A DNA stretch of 52,339 bases from Prevotella sp. UBA2444 (GCA_002342665.1 DDQK01000027.1:1-52339), one strand, 5' to 3'; positions 40,342-48,711 are shown, counted from the first letter of the stretch. The notes: generated from the sequence alone by a model not told the origin. Numbers and translations: made by a program.

Positions 40342-42501
40342 TCAAGAGCGCTCTTTCACCCAGTACTCCATCCCCGAGGCCTTGCGACGGCTCAGGAACT
40401 TGTAGTCCTGACGGTTGAGAATGCCCCCGATATTCACCAGTGAGCGTTCGTCCTCCCTATAGCCACTCCTGAAGGTCTGCTTCAGTCGGGCAGAGATTTC
40501 CTTCAGCGACAGCCACTTGCCTGCCTGTGGATCCTCCTCGGGGGCAGCATCAGGCCGTTCGAAGAGCGAGAGCACCAACTCCTCCAGCCCGTTGAGCCGC
40601 TGGTAGCGCAGGTTGTGCTGCATCAGAGCCTGCTCTTCCTCCTTCGTCAGGAAGTAGCGCTGGCGCTGCACGTCGACCTCATACTTCAGCTGGGCATAGA
40701 GCTGATCGTACTCGACGGGCGTCTGGAAGTCGATGTTGCCATCCACCGTGACGCAGATGAAACGGCGAGAGCCTGTGGGGTCGGTGAGCGGCGTAGACTC
40801 ATTGGTGGTGCCGATAAACGAGGCATAGCGGCGATGGCTCGAATAGGCCTTGCCGTAAGGAGGACGATATTTCAGGTCGGCAGTCGAGAGGAGATACTTC
40901 AGCACGATCTGCTGGCGCTGGGTAATCTTGTCGAACTCATCGAGATTGATGAGGGCAAACGATGTCAGGCCCAGGTTCAGGTCGGCCTCGTTCTTGAAGT
41001 TGATGCGGTCGTTGTAGTATTCGCGCAGTTCGCGGGGCAGCAGGATACGGCAGAAGCTCGACTTGCCGCACCCCTGTCGTCCTATCAGCAGCGGCACGAG
41101 GGCATTGCCCGTCAGCTGGCCCTTGCCCTTCCACATGGCCACCATCGACCGCATCCATATATTAAATAGGTGAGGCCACTCCTCGTAGTCGGTACGGATG
41201 CGCTGGGCCAGCGGGGTCACCCGGTCGCGACCGTCCCAGCGGGGCAGATGCTCCAGGAAATCGTCCATCGGGTCGTAGAGCGCGATGTCGTTGGAGTTCA
41301 CGTAGCGACGGATGTCCTTATCCCAGCACTTGATGCCCTGCGACATAGCCTGCATCGTGATCGAGTTGCGGGCCTCCTCCGTCAGGTCCTGGAACGAGAA
41401 GCCCAGTCCCGTCCGCATCCGGTATTCGGCCACGCCGCGCATCACATTCTTGCGCAGTTCGTAGTTCGAATTGAGGAACATGTCGATCTTCATCGTCAGC
41501 AGCGTCTCTGGAGGGATGTTCTTGAGCTGACGGGTGATGTTCATCCGCTGACGGTACTTGTGCTCGTTCTCCTCGCGGTAGGCATTCTCGAATACCTTGC
41601 GCACCACGTCGGGCTCGTTGCCCAGCCGGATGCTGAAGAGTGCCTGCCGCTGGGCGAAGCCCATGTCGAGCCCTGTCTCAAGGCACAGTTCTGCCAGACG
41701 GGTGAGGATGGCCAGACGACGCTCCTCGTCGTTGTCGATCATCATCGTGTCGTCGTAGGCCTTCGTCAGATTATATTCATAGATGAGGCGCATCGAGTGG
41801 TAACGGTCGTGGCCCGGCACGATCTCTTCCGTCTCCGTGGCGTTCGGCAACACCGACTGCAGGGCCTTCTCCAAGTCGGAGGTGTCGGTATAGAATGGGA
41901 TGGCTGAGGGATTGTACACCAGTCCGCTATCGACACTTACAAAGCAGGTGCGGTCCAGACGGGGCTCCATCTTGTCGACCGTCACGCCGAGCTGCGCATT
42001 ATAGGCCAGGCGCGCCTTCTCATAGAGATTGAGGTGGAACCGACGGATATCCTCCTGATCTGCTGGCAGTTGCTCGCCATCGCCCAACAACTCGCCACGC
42101 ACCACAATCTTCACGCTCAGTCCGCTGGCTCCTACGAATGCCAGAAGCGTCTGGGGCATCAGTCCGGCTCCCTGGCGCACGGCCACAGCCTCTTCGTAGC
42201 TGGCCAGATTGTTCACCTCGAGCAGCGCCAGGCCCGTATAGTTCTTCCGCTGGCGCTCACCGTTCCGCTTCTCCATTTCTGATGCGAAACAGAGGCGCGG
42301 CAGCTTCAGCGGAGTGGCCGTCGAACTGACGATGGATTCGTCGTCCTGATGTGATAGTGCCATGATGAACGACATCGACCGCAGCTCTTCCACATCTTCC
42401 TGATACTGGCCCGACTGGATGGCGCTGACGACCTCCTGAAGTTCTAACTGCCTGAAAGTCTCAATCTTACGATAGCTTTTAATGAGTGTTACCTTTGTCA
42501 T
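40342..42501 (-). CDS. VirE_N / VapE-type P-loop protein
   Basis: 719 residues from the ATG at 42501; an upstream TTG overlaps the promoter. The N-terminal ~170 residues resemble the BT4734-like VirE N-domain. A middle region precedes a VapE-like ATPase: Walker A LLIGRQGCGKSS (~residue 471), acidic LINLDEFDK, and FIGTTNESTPLTDPTGSRRF, the arginine/sensor motif shared with SF3-like phage helicases. The C-terminal part fits the region often called DUF3874. Such proteins are common in Bacteroidetes genomes and integrated elements, and their role is unknown; a replication or DNA-handling role is inferred from the ATPase type. The promoter region is full of repeats. Confidence 0.75.
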   Translation of the reverse strand: MTKVTLIKSYRKIETFRQLELQEVVSAIQSGQYQEDVEELRSMSFIMALSHQDDESIVSSTATPLKLPRLCFASEMEKRNGERQRKNYTGLALLEVNNLASYEEAVAVRQGAGLMPQTLLAFVGASGLSVKIVVRGELLGDGEQLPADQEDIRRFHLNLYEKARLAYNAQLGVTVDKMEPRLDRTCFVSVDSGLVYNPSAIPFYTDTSDLEKALQSVLPNATETEEIVPGHDRYHSMRLIYEYNLTKAYDDTMMIDNDEERRLAILTRLAELCLETGLDMGFAQRQALFSIRLGNEPDVVRKVFENAYREENEHKYRQRMNITRQLKNIPPETLLTMKIDMFLNSNYELRKNVMRGVAEYRMRTGLGFSFQDLTEEARNSITMQAMSQGIKCWDKDIRRYVNSNDIALYDPMDDFLEHLPRWDGRDRVTPLAQRIRTDYEEWPHLFNIWMRSMVAMWKGKGQLTGNALVPLLIGRQGCGKSSFCRILLPRELREYYNDRINFKNEADLNLGLTSFALINLDEFDKITQRQQIVLKYLLSTADLKYRPPYGKAYSSHRRYASFIGTTNESTPLTDPTGSRRFICVTVDGNIDFQTPVEYDQLYAQLKYEVDVQRQRYFLTKEEEQALMQHNLRYQRLNGLEELVLSLFERPDAAPEEDPQAGKWLSLKEISARLKQTFRSGYREDERSLVNIGGILNRQDYKFLSRRKASGMEYWVKERS

Positions 42502-42528
42502 ATTGATATGTTTTAAGTCTCCAGTTTG

Positions 42529-42536
42529 CAAAGGTA
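42529..42536 (-). promoter_or_regulatory. -7 box of the VirE_N/VapE gene
   Basis: TACCTTTG on the minus strand, 27 nt before the ATG. Confidence 0.6.
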
Positions 42537-42582
42537 ATCATTAATATTCATTTCTCCAAGAAAAAATAATGAAAAATGCGAT

Positions 42583-42973
42583 TTGCCTACACTAATTAGT
42601 ATATCTTACTAATTTTCAAAGACTTACACTGTGTAGGCAAGCTAAAAAAAAGAAGGCTTGCCTACACTAACAGGCAGTAAACTCGTGAAAAGGGTGCTTT
42701 TCTTCCCTACTCAGAATATTGTTTCGCAGTAGTCTTCAACCGAGAAACATTTTGTTTCCTACTGAGAAACAAATTGTTTCTAACTGAGAAACAAAAAGTT
42801 TCCAGCAATAATGTGATAGTGAAACAGCCTTATAATCAGAGGTTTAGCACAAATATTCACCATGTTTGCATCCAAAAAACACAGATTAGTGTAGGCAAAA
42901 GCATCTGAAAATAGCTTGCCTACACTATGTAATCATCTGATAATCTGAAAGATAGACTAATCAGTGTAGGCAA
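42583..42973. repeat. Iteron-like region: six TTGCCTACACT boxes flanking three 22-bp palindromes
   Basis: TTGCCTACACT(AAT) or its complement lies at 42583-42596, 42631-42640, 42658-42670, 42885-42898, 42916-42927 and 42963-42973, in mixed orientation. The centre holds three 22-bp repeats of GAGAAACA...GTTTC, starting at 42742, 42764 and 42786. The region is AT-rich, without ORFs, between divergent genes. Confidence 0.85.
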
Positions 42974-43030
42974 ATTGCATTTTTAAGGAAAATTTGTTGG
43001 AAAAGTTTTGGTGGTATCACATTATTTGCG

Positions 43031-43038
43031 TAACTTTG
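43031..43038 (+). promoter_or_regulatory. -7 box of the DUF6078 gene
   Basis: TAACTTTG, 37 nt before the ATG at 43076. Confidence 0.55.
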
Positions 43039-43075
43039 CACCAAAATTCAGAAAATTCATACGATTTAGGCATAT

Positions 43076-43540
43076 ATGAGTACGACCAATCAACAAAAGA
43101 CCCAAGACAAGCTCGCCCAGCTGCTTGCAGCCAAGGCGCCGAGCTACATCCTCTGCCTGAACAATGGCTGCAGCCGTCGCGAGCACTGCCTTCGCTGGCT
43201 CGCGACGGCCTACGCCCCCGAGACGCCCCTCAGCGTCAGGGCCGTGAATCCCCGCAACACCGACGTGGCGGCAGGCCGCTGCCCCCTCTTCCGCGACTCC
43301 AAGCCGTTGCGCATGCCCCTCGGCCTCACCTCTATCTATCACGACATGCCGAGCCGCGTCGAGCGCAGCATCAAGAACCGCCTCATCGCCGCCCTGGGCC
43401 GCAAGCGCTATTACGAGTACCACGGCGGCAAGCGTCCCGTCGACCCCGCCACCGAATCCTTCATCCGCCAGACCGCCCGCGCCAACGGCTGGGAGCAGGA
43501 GCTCCAGTTCAACGACTACATCGAGGACTACTTGTGGTAG
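43076..43540 (+). CDS. DUF6078-family protein
   Basis: 154 residues, soluble. The cysteine-rich middle (ILCLNNGCSRREHCLRWLA, then GRCPLFRDS) is the feature I associate with DUF6078 proteins of Bacteroidales, possibly a metal site. LGLTSIYHDMPSRVERSIKNRLIAALGRKRYYEYHGGKRP suggests a helical, basic, nucleic-acid-friendly half. Function unknown. Divergent from the VirE_N/VapE gene and sharing its repeat-rich control region, so the two may be co-regulated. Markedly GC-rich compared with the DNA around it. Confidence 0.65.
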   Translation: MSTTNQQKTQDKLAQLLAAKAPSYILCLNNGCSRREHCLRWLATAYAPETPLSVRAVNPRNTDVAAGRCPLFRDSKPLRMPLGLTSIYHDMPSRVERSIKNRLIAALGRKRYYEYHGGKRPVDPATESFIRQTARANGWEQELQFNDYIEDYLW

Positions 43541-43587
43541 ATCATCGGAAAATCCCCGTAAAGTTTGGTACTTTGCAGGGATTTTCG

Positions 43588-43595
43588 TATCTTTG
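43588..43595 (+). promoter_or_regulatory. -7 box before the MNT remnants
   Basis: TATCTTTG, 21 nt before the ATG at 43617; still a good match although the genes behind it are broken. Confidence 0.55.
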
Positions 43596-43616
43596 CAGCG
43601 TTCGAACAATTAAAAT

Positions 43617-43751
43617 ATGACAACAGCAGAGAAAAACCAGGTCATGCAGAAGATTGGAAGGACGGCAAGAAGCGTCGCCCCGACGGCAAAACGCGTCCTG
43701 CTGTTTGGTTCATTTCATAAAAACGTAGAAGCAGAAGCCATTGCCTTATGA
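43617..43751 (+). pseudogene. Remnant of an MNT nucleotidyltransferase (first)
   Basis: 44 residues: MTTAEKNQVMQKIGRTARSV, then RVLLFGS, after which the sequence departs from the family (FHKNVEAEAIAL, stop). The LLFGS start of the polymerase-beta-type GS motif is present, but the RG/R and the DxD that follow in MNT antitoxins are gone. It probably derives from a minimal nucleotidyltransferase of a HEPN-MNT pair. The stop overlaps the next ATG (ATGA). Confidence 0.55.
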
Positions 43752-43834
43752 GAACTCGGCAAGAGTATATAGACATTCTTAAGAGCCACGCTAATGTGCT
43801 TAGGACAAACTTTGGCATTAGCCCTATGCACTAA
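43748..43834 (+). pseudogene. Remnant of an MNT nucleotidyltransferase (second)
   Basis: 28 residues: MRTRQEYIDILKSHANVLRT, then NFGISPMH and a stop. The opening is that of another common Bacteroidetes minimal nucleotidyltransferase, in which the next residues would be LFGS and the catalytic Asp pair. It is cut at almost the same point as the first remnant. Confidence 0.5.
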
Positions 43835-44005
43835 CAATAACCAAAAACCGAAAAGCAATGAAAAAGATATGTCTAACTATTAATCGTATGAATCACTCTT
43901 GATTTCTGATGCAAAGTTACGGCGAAAATCATCACTTTCCAAGAAATTGCAGCAAAAAGGGTGCATCTTTTTAATAATAAAATAAGGATTTACAAATATT
44001 TTTTG
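43835..44005. other. AT-rich gap with a minus-strand -7 box
   Basis: No ORF. TAACTTTG on the minus strand (43912-43919) points back towards the MNT remnants and could make an antisense transcript. Confidence 0.4.
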
Positions 44006-44013
44006 TACTTTTG
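44006..44013 (+). promoter_or_regulatory. -7 box of the AbiEii pair, nearly leaderless
   Basis: TACTTTTG ends 8 nt before the ATG at 44022, the same spacing as at the MATE gene. Confidence 0.6.
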
Positions 44014-44021
44014 CAAACAGA

Positions 44022-44363
44022 ATGAAGCATGTGGATATAGCCATCAAACCATTTCTCATAGAAAAGCTGAAACAGGAGCACTGCCTGTGGAGCTATGAGA
44101 ACGACTCCGTGGAGGACATCCCCGACGATGTCTTGGTGGAGCTGGTGATGTTGTATCTCGACATCAATGAGATCGACCTACTGTTCGAACTTTTCGGCTA
44201 CAAAAAGGTAAAGCAAGCCTGGATAGAAAACGTAGTAGCACAAGGAGAGCGCTACTATAACCTGAATTACTTCTTTGCCTGGTACTATTTCCACGTCAAG
44301 CAACCTCGCAGTTATGTCAAGGCCATGGCTACGCGGCAACTCAACAAACGGCTTGCAGTATGA
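44022..44363 (+). CDS. Small partner protein of the AbiEii-like toxin
   Basis: 113 residues, helical and soluble (LIEKLKQEHCLWSYENDSVED, ELVMLYLDINEIDLLFELFGYKKVKQAWIENV). Its position before, and 4-nt overlap with, an AbiEii-type gene suggests the antitoxin. It lacks the winged-helix size and layout of classical AbiEi. The WSYE...DIPDDVLVELVMLYLD...LFGYKKV pattern is reminiscent of DUF6922-type partners in Bacteroidetes; that name is tentative. Confidence 0.6.
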   Translation: MKHVDIAIKPFLIEKLKQEHCLWSYENDSVEDIPDDVLVELVMLYLDINEIDLLFELFGYKKVKQAWIENVVAQGERYYNLNYFFAWYYFHVKQPRSYVKAMATRQLNKRLAV

Positions 44364-45010
44364 AAAATCTGTCACTTGCCCCACATACCGGACGAATTAT
44401 CGAGGCGGTGAGCCGTCTGGAATGTATCAAGCCTTTCGTGCTAGTGGGGGGCACGGCGTTATCCATACAGTTAGAAACTCGACAAAGCGAAGACTTGGAC
44501 TTCATGAGGTGGAAGCAGGGCAAGACTGACACATTAGAAATAGGCTGGTCCACAATCCAATGCCAATTGGAGACTGTTGGCAAAATAGAAGATGTTCAGG
44601 TAGCAGGTTTCGACCAAGTGTTGTTTGTGGTAGATGGTGTAAACATTTCTTTTTATGCAGCTCCTCGCAAACGTATTCCAACCATGAAGGAGATTCCATA
44701 TCTGAATAACATCCGTCTGGCCGACATAGAGTCTATTGGCGTCATGAAGATGGAGGCCATGATGCGTCGCAGTAAGTTCCGCGACTATTATGACATATAC
44801 TCAATCTTGAAGAGCGGGGTTGACATTCACAAACTTATTCCCATGGCACTAGAACATTCCGGCCACCGCTTAAAAACAAAAGGACTGATGGCGATGCTGA
44901 CCAACGGCGACCTGTTCCGAAAAGATGAGCAGTTCAGACAATTGCAACCAGTGTATGATGTAAGTGCCAGAGACATAGAAGAATATCTCAAAAAGCTACT
45001 TCTGAAGTAA
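44360..45010 (+). CDS. AbiEii/AbiGii-type nucleotidyltransferase toxin
   Basis: 216 residues. The motif FVLVGGTALSIQLETRQSEDLDFM is the GG(T/S)xL...R.S.DLDF signature of DUF1814/AbiEii toxins. IESIGVMKMEAMMRRSKFRDYYDIYSIL supplies the conserved K and R/D-Y-D segment. Known relatives transfer nucleotides to tRNA or another target and cause abortive infection or stasis. It overlaps its partner by ATGA, implying coupled translation. It appears intact. Confidence 0.82.
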   Translation: MKNLSLAPHTGRIIEAVSRLECIKPFVLVGGTALSIQLETRQSEDLDFMRWKQGKTDTLEIGWSTIQCQLETVGKIEDVQVAGFDQVLFVVDGVNISFYAAPRKRIPTMKEIPYLNNIRLADIESIGVMKMEAMMRRSKFRDYYDIYSILKSGVDIHKLIPMALEHSGHRLKTKGLMAMLTNGDLFRKDEQFRQLQPVYDVSARDIEEYLKKLLLK

Positions 45011-45037
45011 AAGAGTAGATCATGGAGATAGATCATG

Positions 45038-45083
45038 GGGACAGGTCACTGACTGTTTTCAGAAAAGATCAAAGACCTGTCCC
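45038..45083. repeat. REP-like inverted repeat GGGACAGGTC/GACCTGTCCC
   Basis: A perfect 10-bp inverted repeat (45038-45047 and 45074-45083) with a 26-nt centre, preceded by two copies of GATCATGG. It resembles REP sequences mobilised by Y1 transposases and may also end the AbiEii transcript. The rest of the gap to 45198 has no convincing gene. Confidence 0.6.
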
Positions 45084-45198
45084 ACCGATTTTAACGATCA
45101 AATGAGCGACAAACAAGGCGAATCGCCTCGAAATCTGACGCATCCCTCAAGTATCTCCGATTATTTGATACCGACAGGCAATATTCCAAAAGGCAGAT

Positions 45199-46008
45199 TC
45201 AAGCAGAGCCGACAGACAGTTGCTCAGCCACGAGATTCGTGAGACTGACGAACTCAGGGATGGACAGCTGCTCAGGACGACGGGTCATCATGGGATTTTC
45301 GAAGAAGGAGGGCGATGCGGGGTGATCGCCGTTGAACAGTTGTCGCAGGGAAACGCGCAGCATCTTGCGACGCTGGTTGAATACAGCCTTGACCACACGG
45401 CGGAAGAGCTGTTCATCGCATCCCAGGTCGGTGACGCTGTTGCGGGTCATGCGGATGACAGCACTCTGCACCTTTGGAGGCGGATTGAACACGCCTGGCT
45501 CCACGGTGAAGAGATACTCCACATCATACCAGGCCTGAATCATCACCGAGAGAATGCCGTACTGCTTGGTGCCTGGCTGCGAAGCGATACGGAGCGCCAC
45601 CTCGTGCTGAATCATGCCCGTGCAGCAAGGGATGAGGTCCTTGAAGTCGAGCATGTGGAAGAATATCTGCGAGGAGATATCGTAGGGATAGTTGCCTGTA
45701 AGCACAAACGGCTTGCCGTCGAACACCTCGCGGAGGTCCATGCGGAGGAAGTCGCCACCTATTATCTGATCCTGAAGACGGGGGAAATGCTCCTGAAGCC
45801 AGGCCACCGACTCGCGGTCGATCTCGACCACCTTCAAGGGGCGTGGCTTCTCTACGAGATACTGCGTCATCACGCCCATGCCGGGTCCCACCTCGAGTAC
45901 GGGGAGTTCGGCAAAGGGTTCATCAACCGTATCGGCGATGCGCTTGGCGATATTCAGGTCAGTGAGGAAATGCTGGCCTAAGTTCTTCTTGGGTCTAACC
46001 TGTTTCAT
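45199..46008 (-). CDS. rsmA: 16S rRNA dimethyladenosine transferase
   Basis: 269 residues. It dimethylates the two adjacent adenines of the 3' helix of 16S rRNA late in ribosome assembly. Visible: RPKKNLGQHFL at the start, the SAM site LEVGPGMGVMTQYL, the catalytic-type NYPYDISSQIF, and the C-terminal RRKMLRVSLRQLF. The -7 box (46014-46021) ends only 5 nt before the ATG, so the mRNA may be leaderless. Divergent from the flippase-like gene. Confidence 0.95.
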   Translation of the reverse strand: MKQVRPKKNLGQHFLTDLNIAKRIADTVDEPFAELPVLEVGPGMGVMTQYLVEKPRPLKVVEIDRESVAWLQEHFPRLQDQIIGGDFLRMDLREVFDGKPFVLTGNYPYDISSQIFFHMLDFKDLIPCCTGMIQHEVALRIASQPGTKQYGILSVMIQAWYDVEYLFTVEPGVFNPPPKVQSAVIRMTRNSVTDLGCDEQLFRRVVKAVFNQRRKMLRVSLRQLFNGDHPASPSFFENPMMTRRPEQLSIPEFVSLTNLVAEQLSVGSA

Positions 46009-46013
46009 GGGTA

Positions 46014-46021
46014 CAAAGGTA
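46014..46021 (-). promoter_or_regulatory. -7 box of rsmA, probably leaderless
   Basis: TACCTTTG on the minus strand, 5 nt from the ATG. Confidence 0.6.
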
Positions 46022-46147
46022 CAAATAAAGCATCAGAACACCAAATTTTGAAGGGAAAATGAAAAAAAAACGCTTCCTTTTGTCGAGTTACGATTTTTTT
46101 TCCTAATTTTGCAAAAGAAAACTCATTTACAAACCTACACATAGCCG

Positions 46148-47161
46148 TTGGAACTGAAAGTTATAGCAGCTAATGCAGCGAAAATAGTCCTGCCCATCAT
46201 CCTGGGCAGTGTCATTCTATGGTGGATGTACCGTGGTGAGGACTTCGGGAGCATCCGCACCATACTGACAGAGGAGATGGACTGGACATGGATGCTGCTC
46301 TCGTTTCCCTTTGGCATCCTGGCACAGATGTTCCGTGCCTGGAGGTGGAAGCAGACACTGGAGCCCATCGGCGAACACCCGCGCACCTCTACCACCGTCT
46401 ACTCTATCTTCATCAGCTATGCTGCCAGCCTGATCATCCCGCGCATCGGCGAATTCTCCCGCTGTGCCGTGCTGAAGAGCTATGAGGGCATCTCATTCTC
46501 GAAGGCGCTGGGCACGGTGGTCACAGAGAGAGCCGTCGACACGCTCATCGTGATGGGCTACTCAGGACTGATACTGCTGTTGGAGATCAGCACCTTCGGC
46601 ACCTTCTTCCAGGAGACAGGCACCTCGCTCGACGGCATTCTGAGCGGTTTCTCGCTCACCGGATGGATTGTGACCATCGTCTGCGGCATCGCCGTACTGA
46701 TACTGCTGCACCTGTTGCTGAAGAACTTCTCAATATATAATAAGGTGAAGATGACGCTCACTGGCATCTGGGAGGGTGTACTCTCGCTAAGAGGTATCAG
46801 CAACCTGCCGCTCTACCTGATATTCTCCATCGCCATCTGGGTAAGCTATTTCCTGCACTTCTACCTCACCTTCTACTGTTTCGACTTCACGGCTCACCTG
46901 GGCATAGGCTGTGCGCTGGTGGCCTTCGTGGTGGCCAACTTTGCCGTCATCGTGCCAACGCCCAATGGTGCTGGTCCCTGGCACTTTGCCATCAAGACGA
47001 TGCTCGTGCTCTATGGTGTGATGGAGGAGCAGGCACTGATCTTCGTGCTCATCGTACATACCGTACAGACGATGCTTGTCGTCGTGCTGGGTATCTATGC
47101 ATGGGCAGCACTGAACTTTACAAAACGTTTAAATCCCAATAAAACAAACAACTATGAGTGA
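46148..47161 (+). CDS. Lysylphosphatidylglycerol-synthase-TM / UPF0104 family membrane protein
   Basis: 337 residues from a TTG at 46148; the first ATG lies inside the first membrane helix, so TTG is favoured, although it is an unusual start. About eight hydrophobic segments. Family motifs include RAWRWKQTLEP, SRCAVLKSYEGISFSKALGTVVTERAVD and VIVPTPNGAGPWH. Related domains flip or bind lipids; the exact substrate is unknown. A TAATTTTG box lies upstream (near 46103). It overlaps pepD by 8 nt. Confidence 0.8.
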   Translation: MELKVIAANAAKIVLPIILGSVILWWMYRGEDFGSIRTILTEEMDWTWMLLSFPFGILAQMFRAWRWKQTLEPIGEHPRTSTTVYSIFISYAASLIIPRIGEFSRCAVLKSYEGISFSKALGTVVTERAVDTLIVMGYSGLILLLEISTFGTFFQETGTSLDGILSGFSLTGWIVTIVCGIAVLILLHLLLKNFSIYNKVKMTLTGIWEGVLSLRGISNLPLYLIFSIAIWVSYFLHFYLTFYCFDFTAHLGIGCALVAFVVANFAVIVPTPNGAGPWHFAIKTMLVLYGVMEEQALIFVLIVHTVQTMLVVVLGIYAWAALNFTKRLNPNKTNNYE

Positions 47162-48611
47162 AATCAAGAATCTGAACCCGCAGTGCATCTGGAATAACTT
47201 TTATGCACTGACCCAAGTGCCGCGCCCCAGCGGACATTTAGAGAAAGTACAACAATTCCTGCTCAACTTTGCCAAAGAGGCAGGCGTGGAAGCCTTCAAA
47301 GACCCCGCCAACAATATCGTGATGCGCAAACCGGCATCTACAGGCATGGAGAAGAAGAAAGGCGTCATCCTGCAAGCCCACATGGACATGGTGCCACAGA
47401 AGACACCCGAGTCGAAACACAATTTCGAGACCGACCCCATAGAGCCGTGGATCGACGGTGAATGGGTGAAAGCCAAGGGAACCACCCTCGGTGCCGACAA
47501 CGGTCTGGGCGTGGCAGCTATCATGGCCATCATGGAAGACAAGAGCCTGAAGCACGGTCCCATTGAGGCCCTCATCACTGCCGATGAGGAGACGGGCATG
47601 TTTGGTGCCAACGCTCTGCCCGAAGGCGAACTACAGGGCGACATCCTGCTCAACCTCGACTCCGAGCACTGGGGCAAGTTCGTCATCGGCTCAGCAGGCG
47701 GTATCGACGTCACTGCCACCCTCGATTATAAAGAGGTAGAGACCGACGCCGACGACGCTGCCGTGAAGGTGACTGTGAAGGGCCTGCGCGGCGGACACAG
47801 TGGTCTGGAGATCCACGAAGGTCGCGGCAATGCCAACAAACTGCTGGTAAGACTGGTACGCGAGGCCATTGAGGAACTCGACGCCCGTCTGGCCTGTTGG
47901 CAGGGCGGTAACATGCGCAACGCCATCCCCTTCAAGGCCGAGGCCGTGCTGACACTGCCTAAGGAGAACATTGAGGCCATGAAGGAACTGACCAAGGACT
48001 GGCAGGACGACTTCCAGGACGAGTACAAGGGCATCGAGAGCGGCATCGAGGTGATCTGCGAGGATGTGGAGACGCCCAAGATGGAGGTGCCCGTAGAGAT
48101 ACAAGACAACCTGATCAATGCTATCTACGGTTGTCACGACGGCGTGATCCGCATGATACCCTCCTACCCCAGCGTGGTGGAGACCTCGTCGAACCTCGCC
48201 ATCATCAACATCGGCGGCGGCAAGGCTTCACTGAAGATTCTGGCCCGCTCGAGCCGTGAGGACATGAAGGACTATATCGTGAAGACCCTCGAGAGCTGCT
48301 TCTCGATGGCCGGCATGAAGGTAGAGACGGCAGGCTCCTACGGAGGCTGGGATCCCAACCCCGAGTCGGAGATACTGCATCTGCTGCTGAAGGAATACAA
48401 GGAGCTGTTCGGCACTGACGGCATCATCCAGGTAGACCATGCCGGACTGGAGTGCTCTATCATCCTGGGCAAGTATCCCCACCTCGACGTGGTGAGCCTC
48501 GGCCCCACGATGAAGTCGCCCCACACCACCACCGAGCGAGCCCTCATCGCCACTGTGGACCCCTTCTGGCAACTGCTGAAGAAGACGCTCGAGGATATTC
48601 CGGAAAAGTGA
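47154..48611 (+). CDS. pepD: Aminoacyl-histidine dipeptidase (M20C)
   Basis: 485 residues, a cytoplasmic di-zinc dipeptidase that splits Xaa-His and other dipeptides. Metal and catalytic motifs: QAHMDMVPQ, LGADNGLGVA, TADEETGMFGA, and the dimerisation domain with LRGGHSGLEIHEGRGNANK. Starts at the ATG overlapping the previous gene's stop. Peptide use fits an amino-acid-fermenting gut bacterium. A long hairpin begins within its stop codon. Confidence 0.94.
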   Translation: MSEIKNLNPQCIWNNFYALTQVPRPSGHLEKVQQFLLNFAKEAGVEAFKDPANNIVMRKPASTGMEKKKGVILQAHMDMVPQKTPESKHNFETDPIEPWIDGEWVKAKGTTLGADNGLGVAAIMAIMEDKSLKHGPIEALITADEETGMFGANALPEGELQGDILLNLDSEHWGKFVIGSAGGIDVTATLDYKEVETDADDAAVKVTVKGLRGGHSGLEIHEGRGNANKLLVRLVREAIEELDARLACWQGGNMRNAIPFKAEAVLTLPKENIEAMKELTKDWQDDFQDEYKGIESGIEVICEDVETPKMEVPVEIQDNLINAIYGCHDGVIRMIPSYPSVVETSSNLAIINIGGGKASLKILARSSREDMKDYIVKTLESCFSMAGMKVETAGSYGGWDPNPESEILHLLLKEYKELFGTDGIIQVDHAGLECSIILGKYPHLDVVSLGPTMKSPHTTTERALIATVDPFWQLLKKTLEDIPEK

Positions 48612-48711
48612 ATCGTGAAAAGTGAAGAGTGAAGAATTTGCTACCGTCCTCCTTCGAATTTCAAGAAAAAAGAGGCGCGGTAGCAAATTTTTCACTTTTC
48701 ACGATTCACTT
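48606..48711. repeat. 106-bp palindromic element after pepD
   Basis: A perfect 21-bp outer inverted repeat (48606-48626 with 48691-48711; core GTGAATCGTGAAAAGTGAA) and an inner 12-bp pair, AATTTGCTACCG (48635-48646) with CGGTAGCAAATT (48678-48689). It also carries heptamers GTGAAGA/GTGAAAA. It overlaps the pepD stop codon and may serve as terminator. Confidence 0.85.

Noticed and set aside
42583..42973. CRISPR array
   Set aside because: Boxes are ~11 bp, in both orientations and unevenly spaced; the 22-bp repeats are contiguous without spacers, and no cas genes are present.
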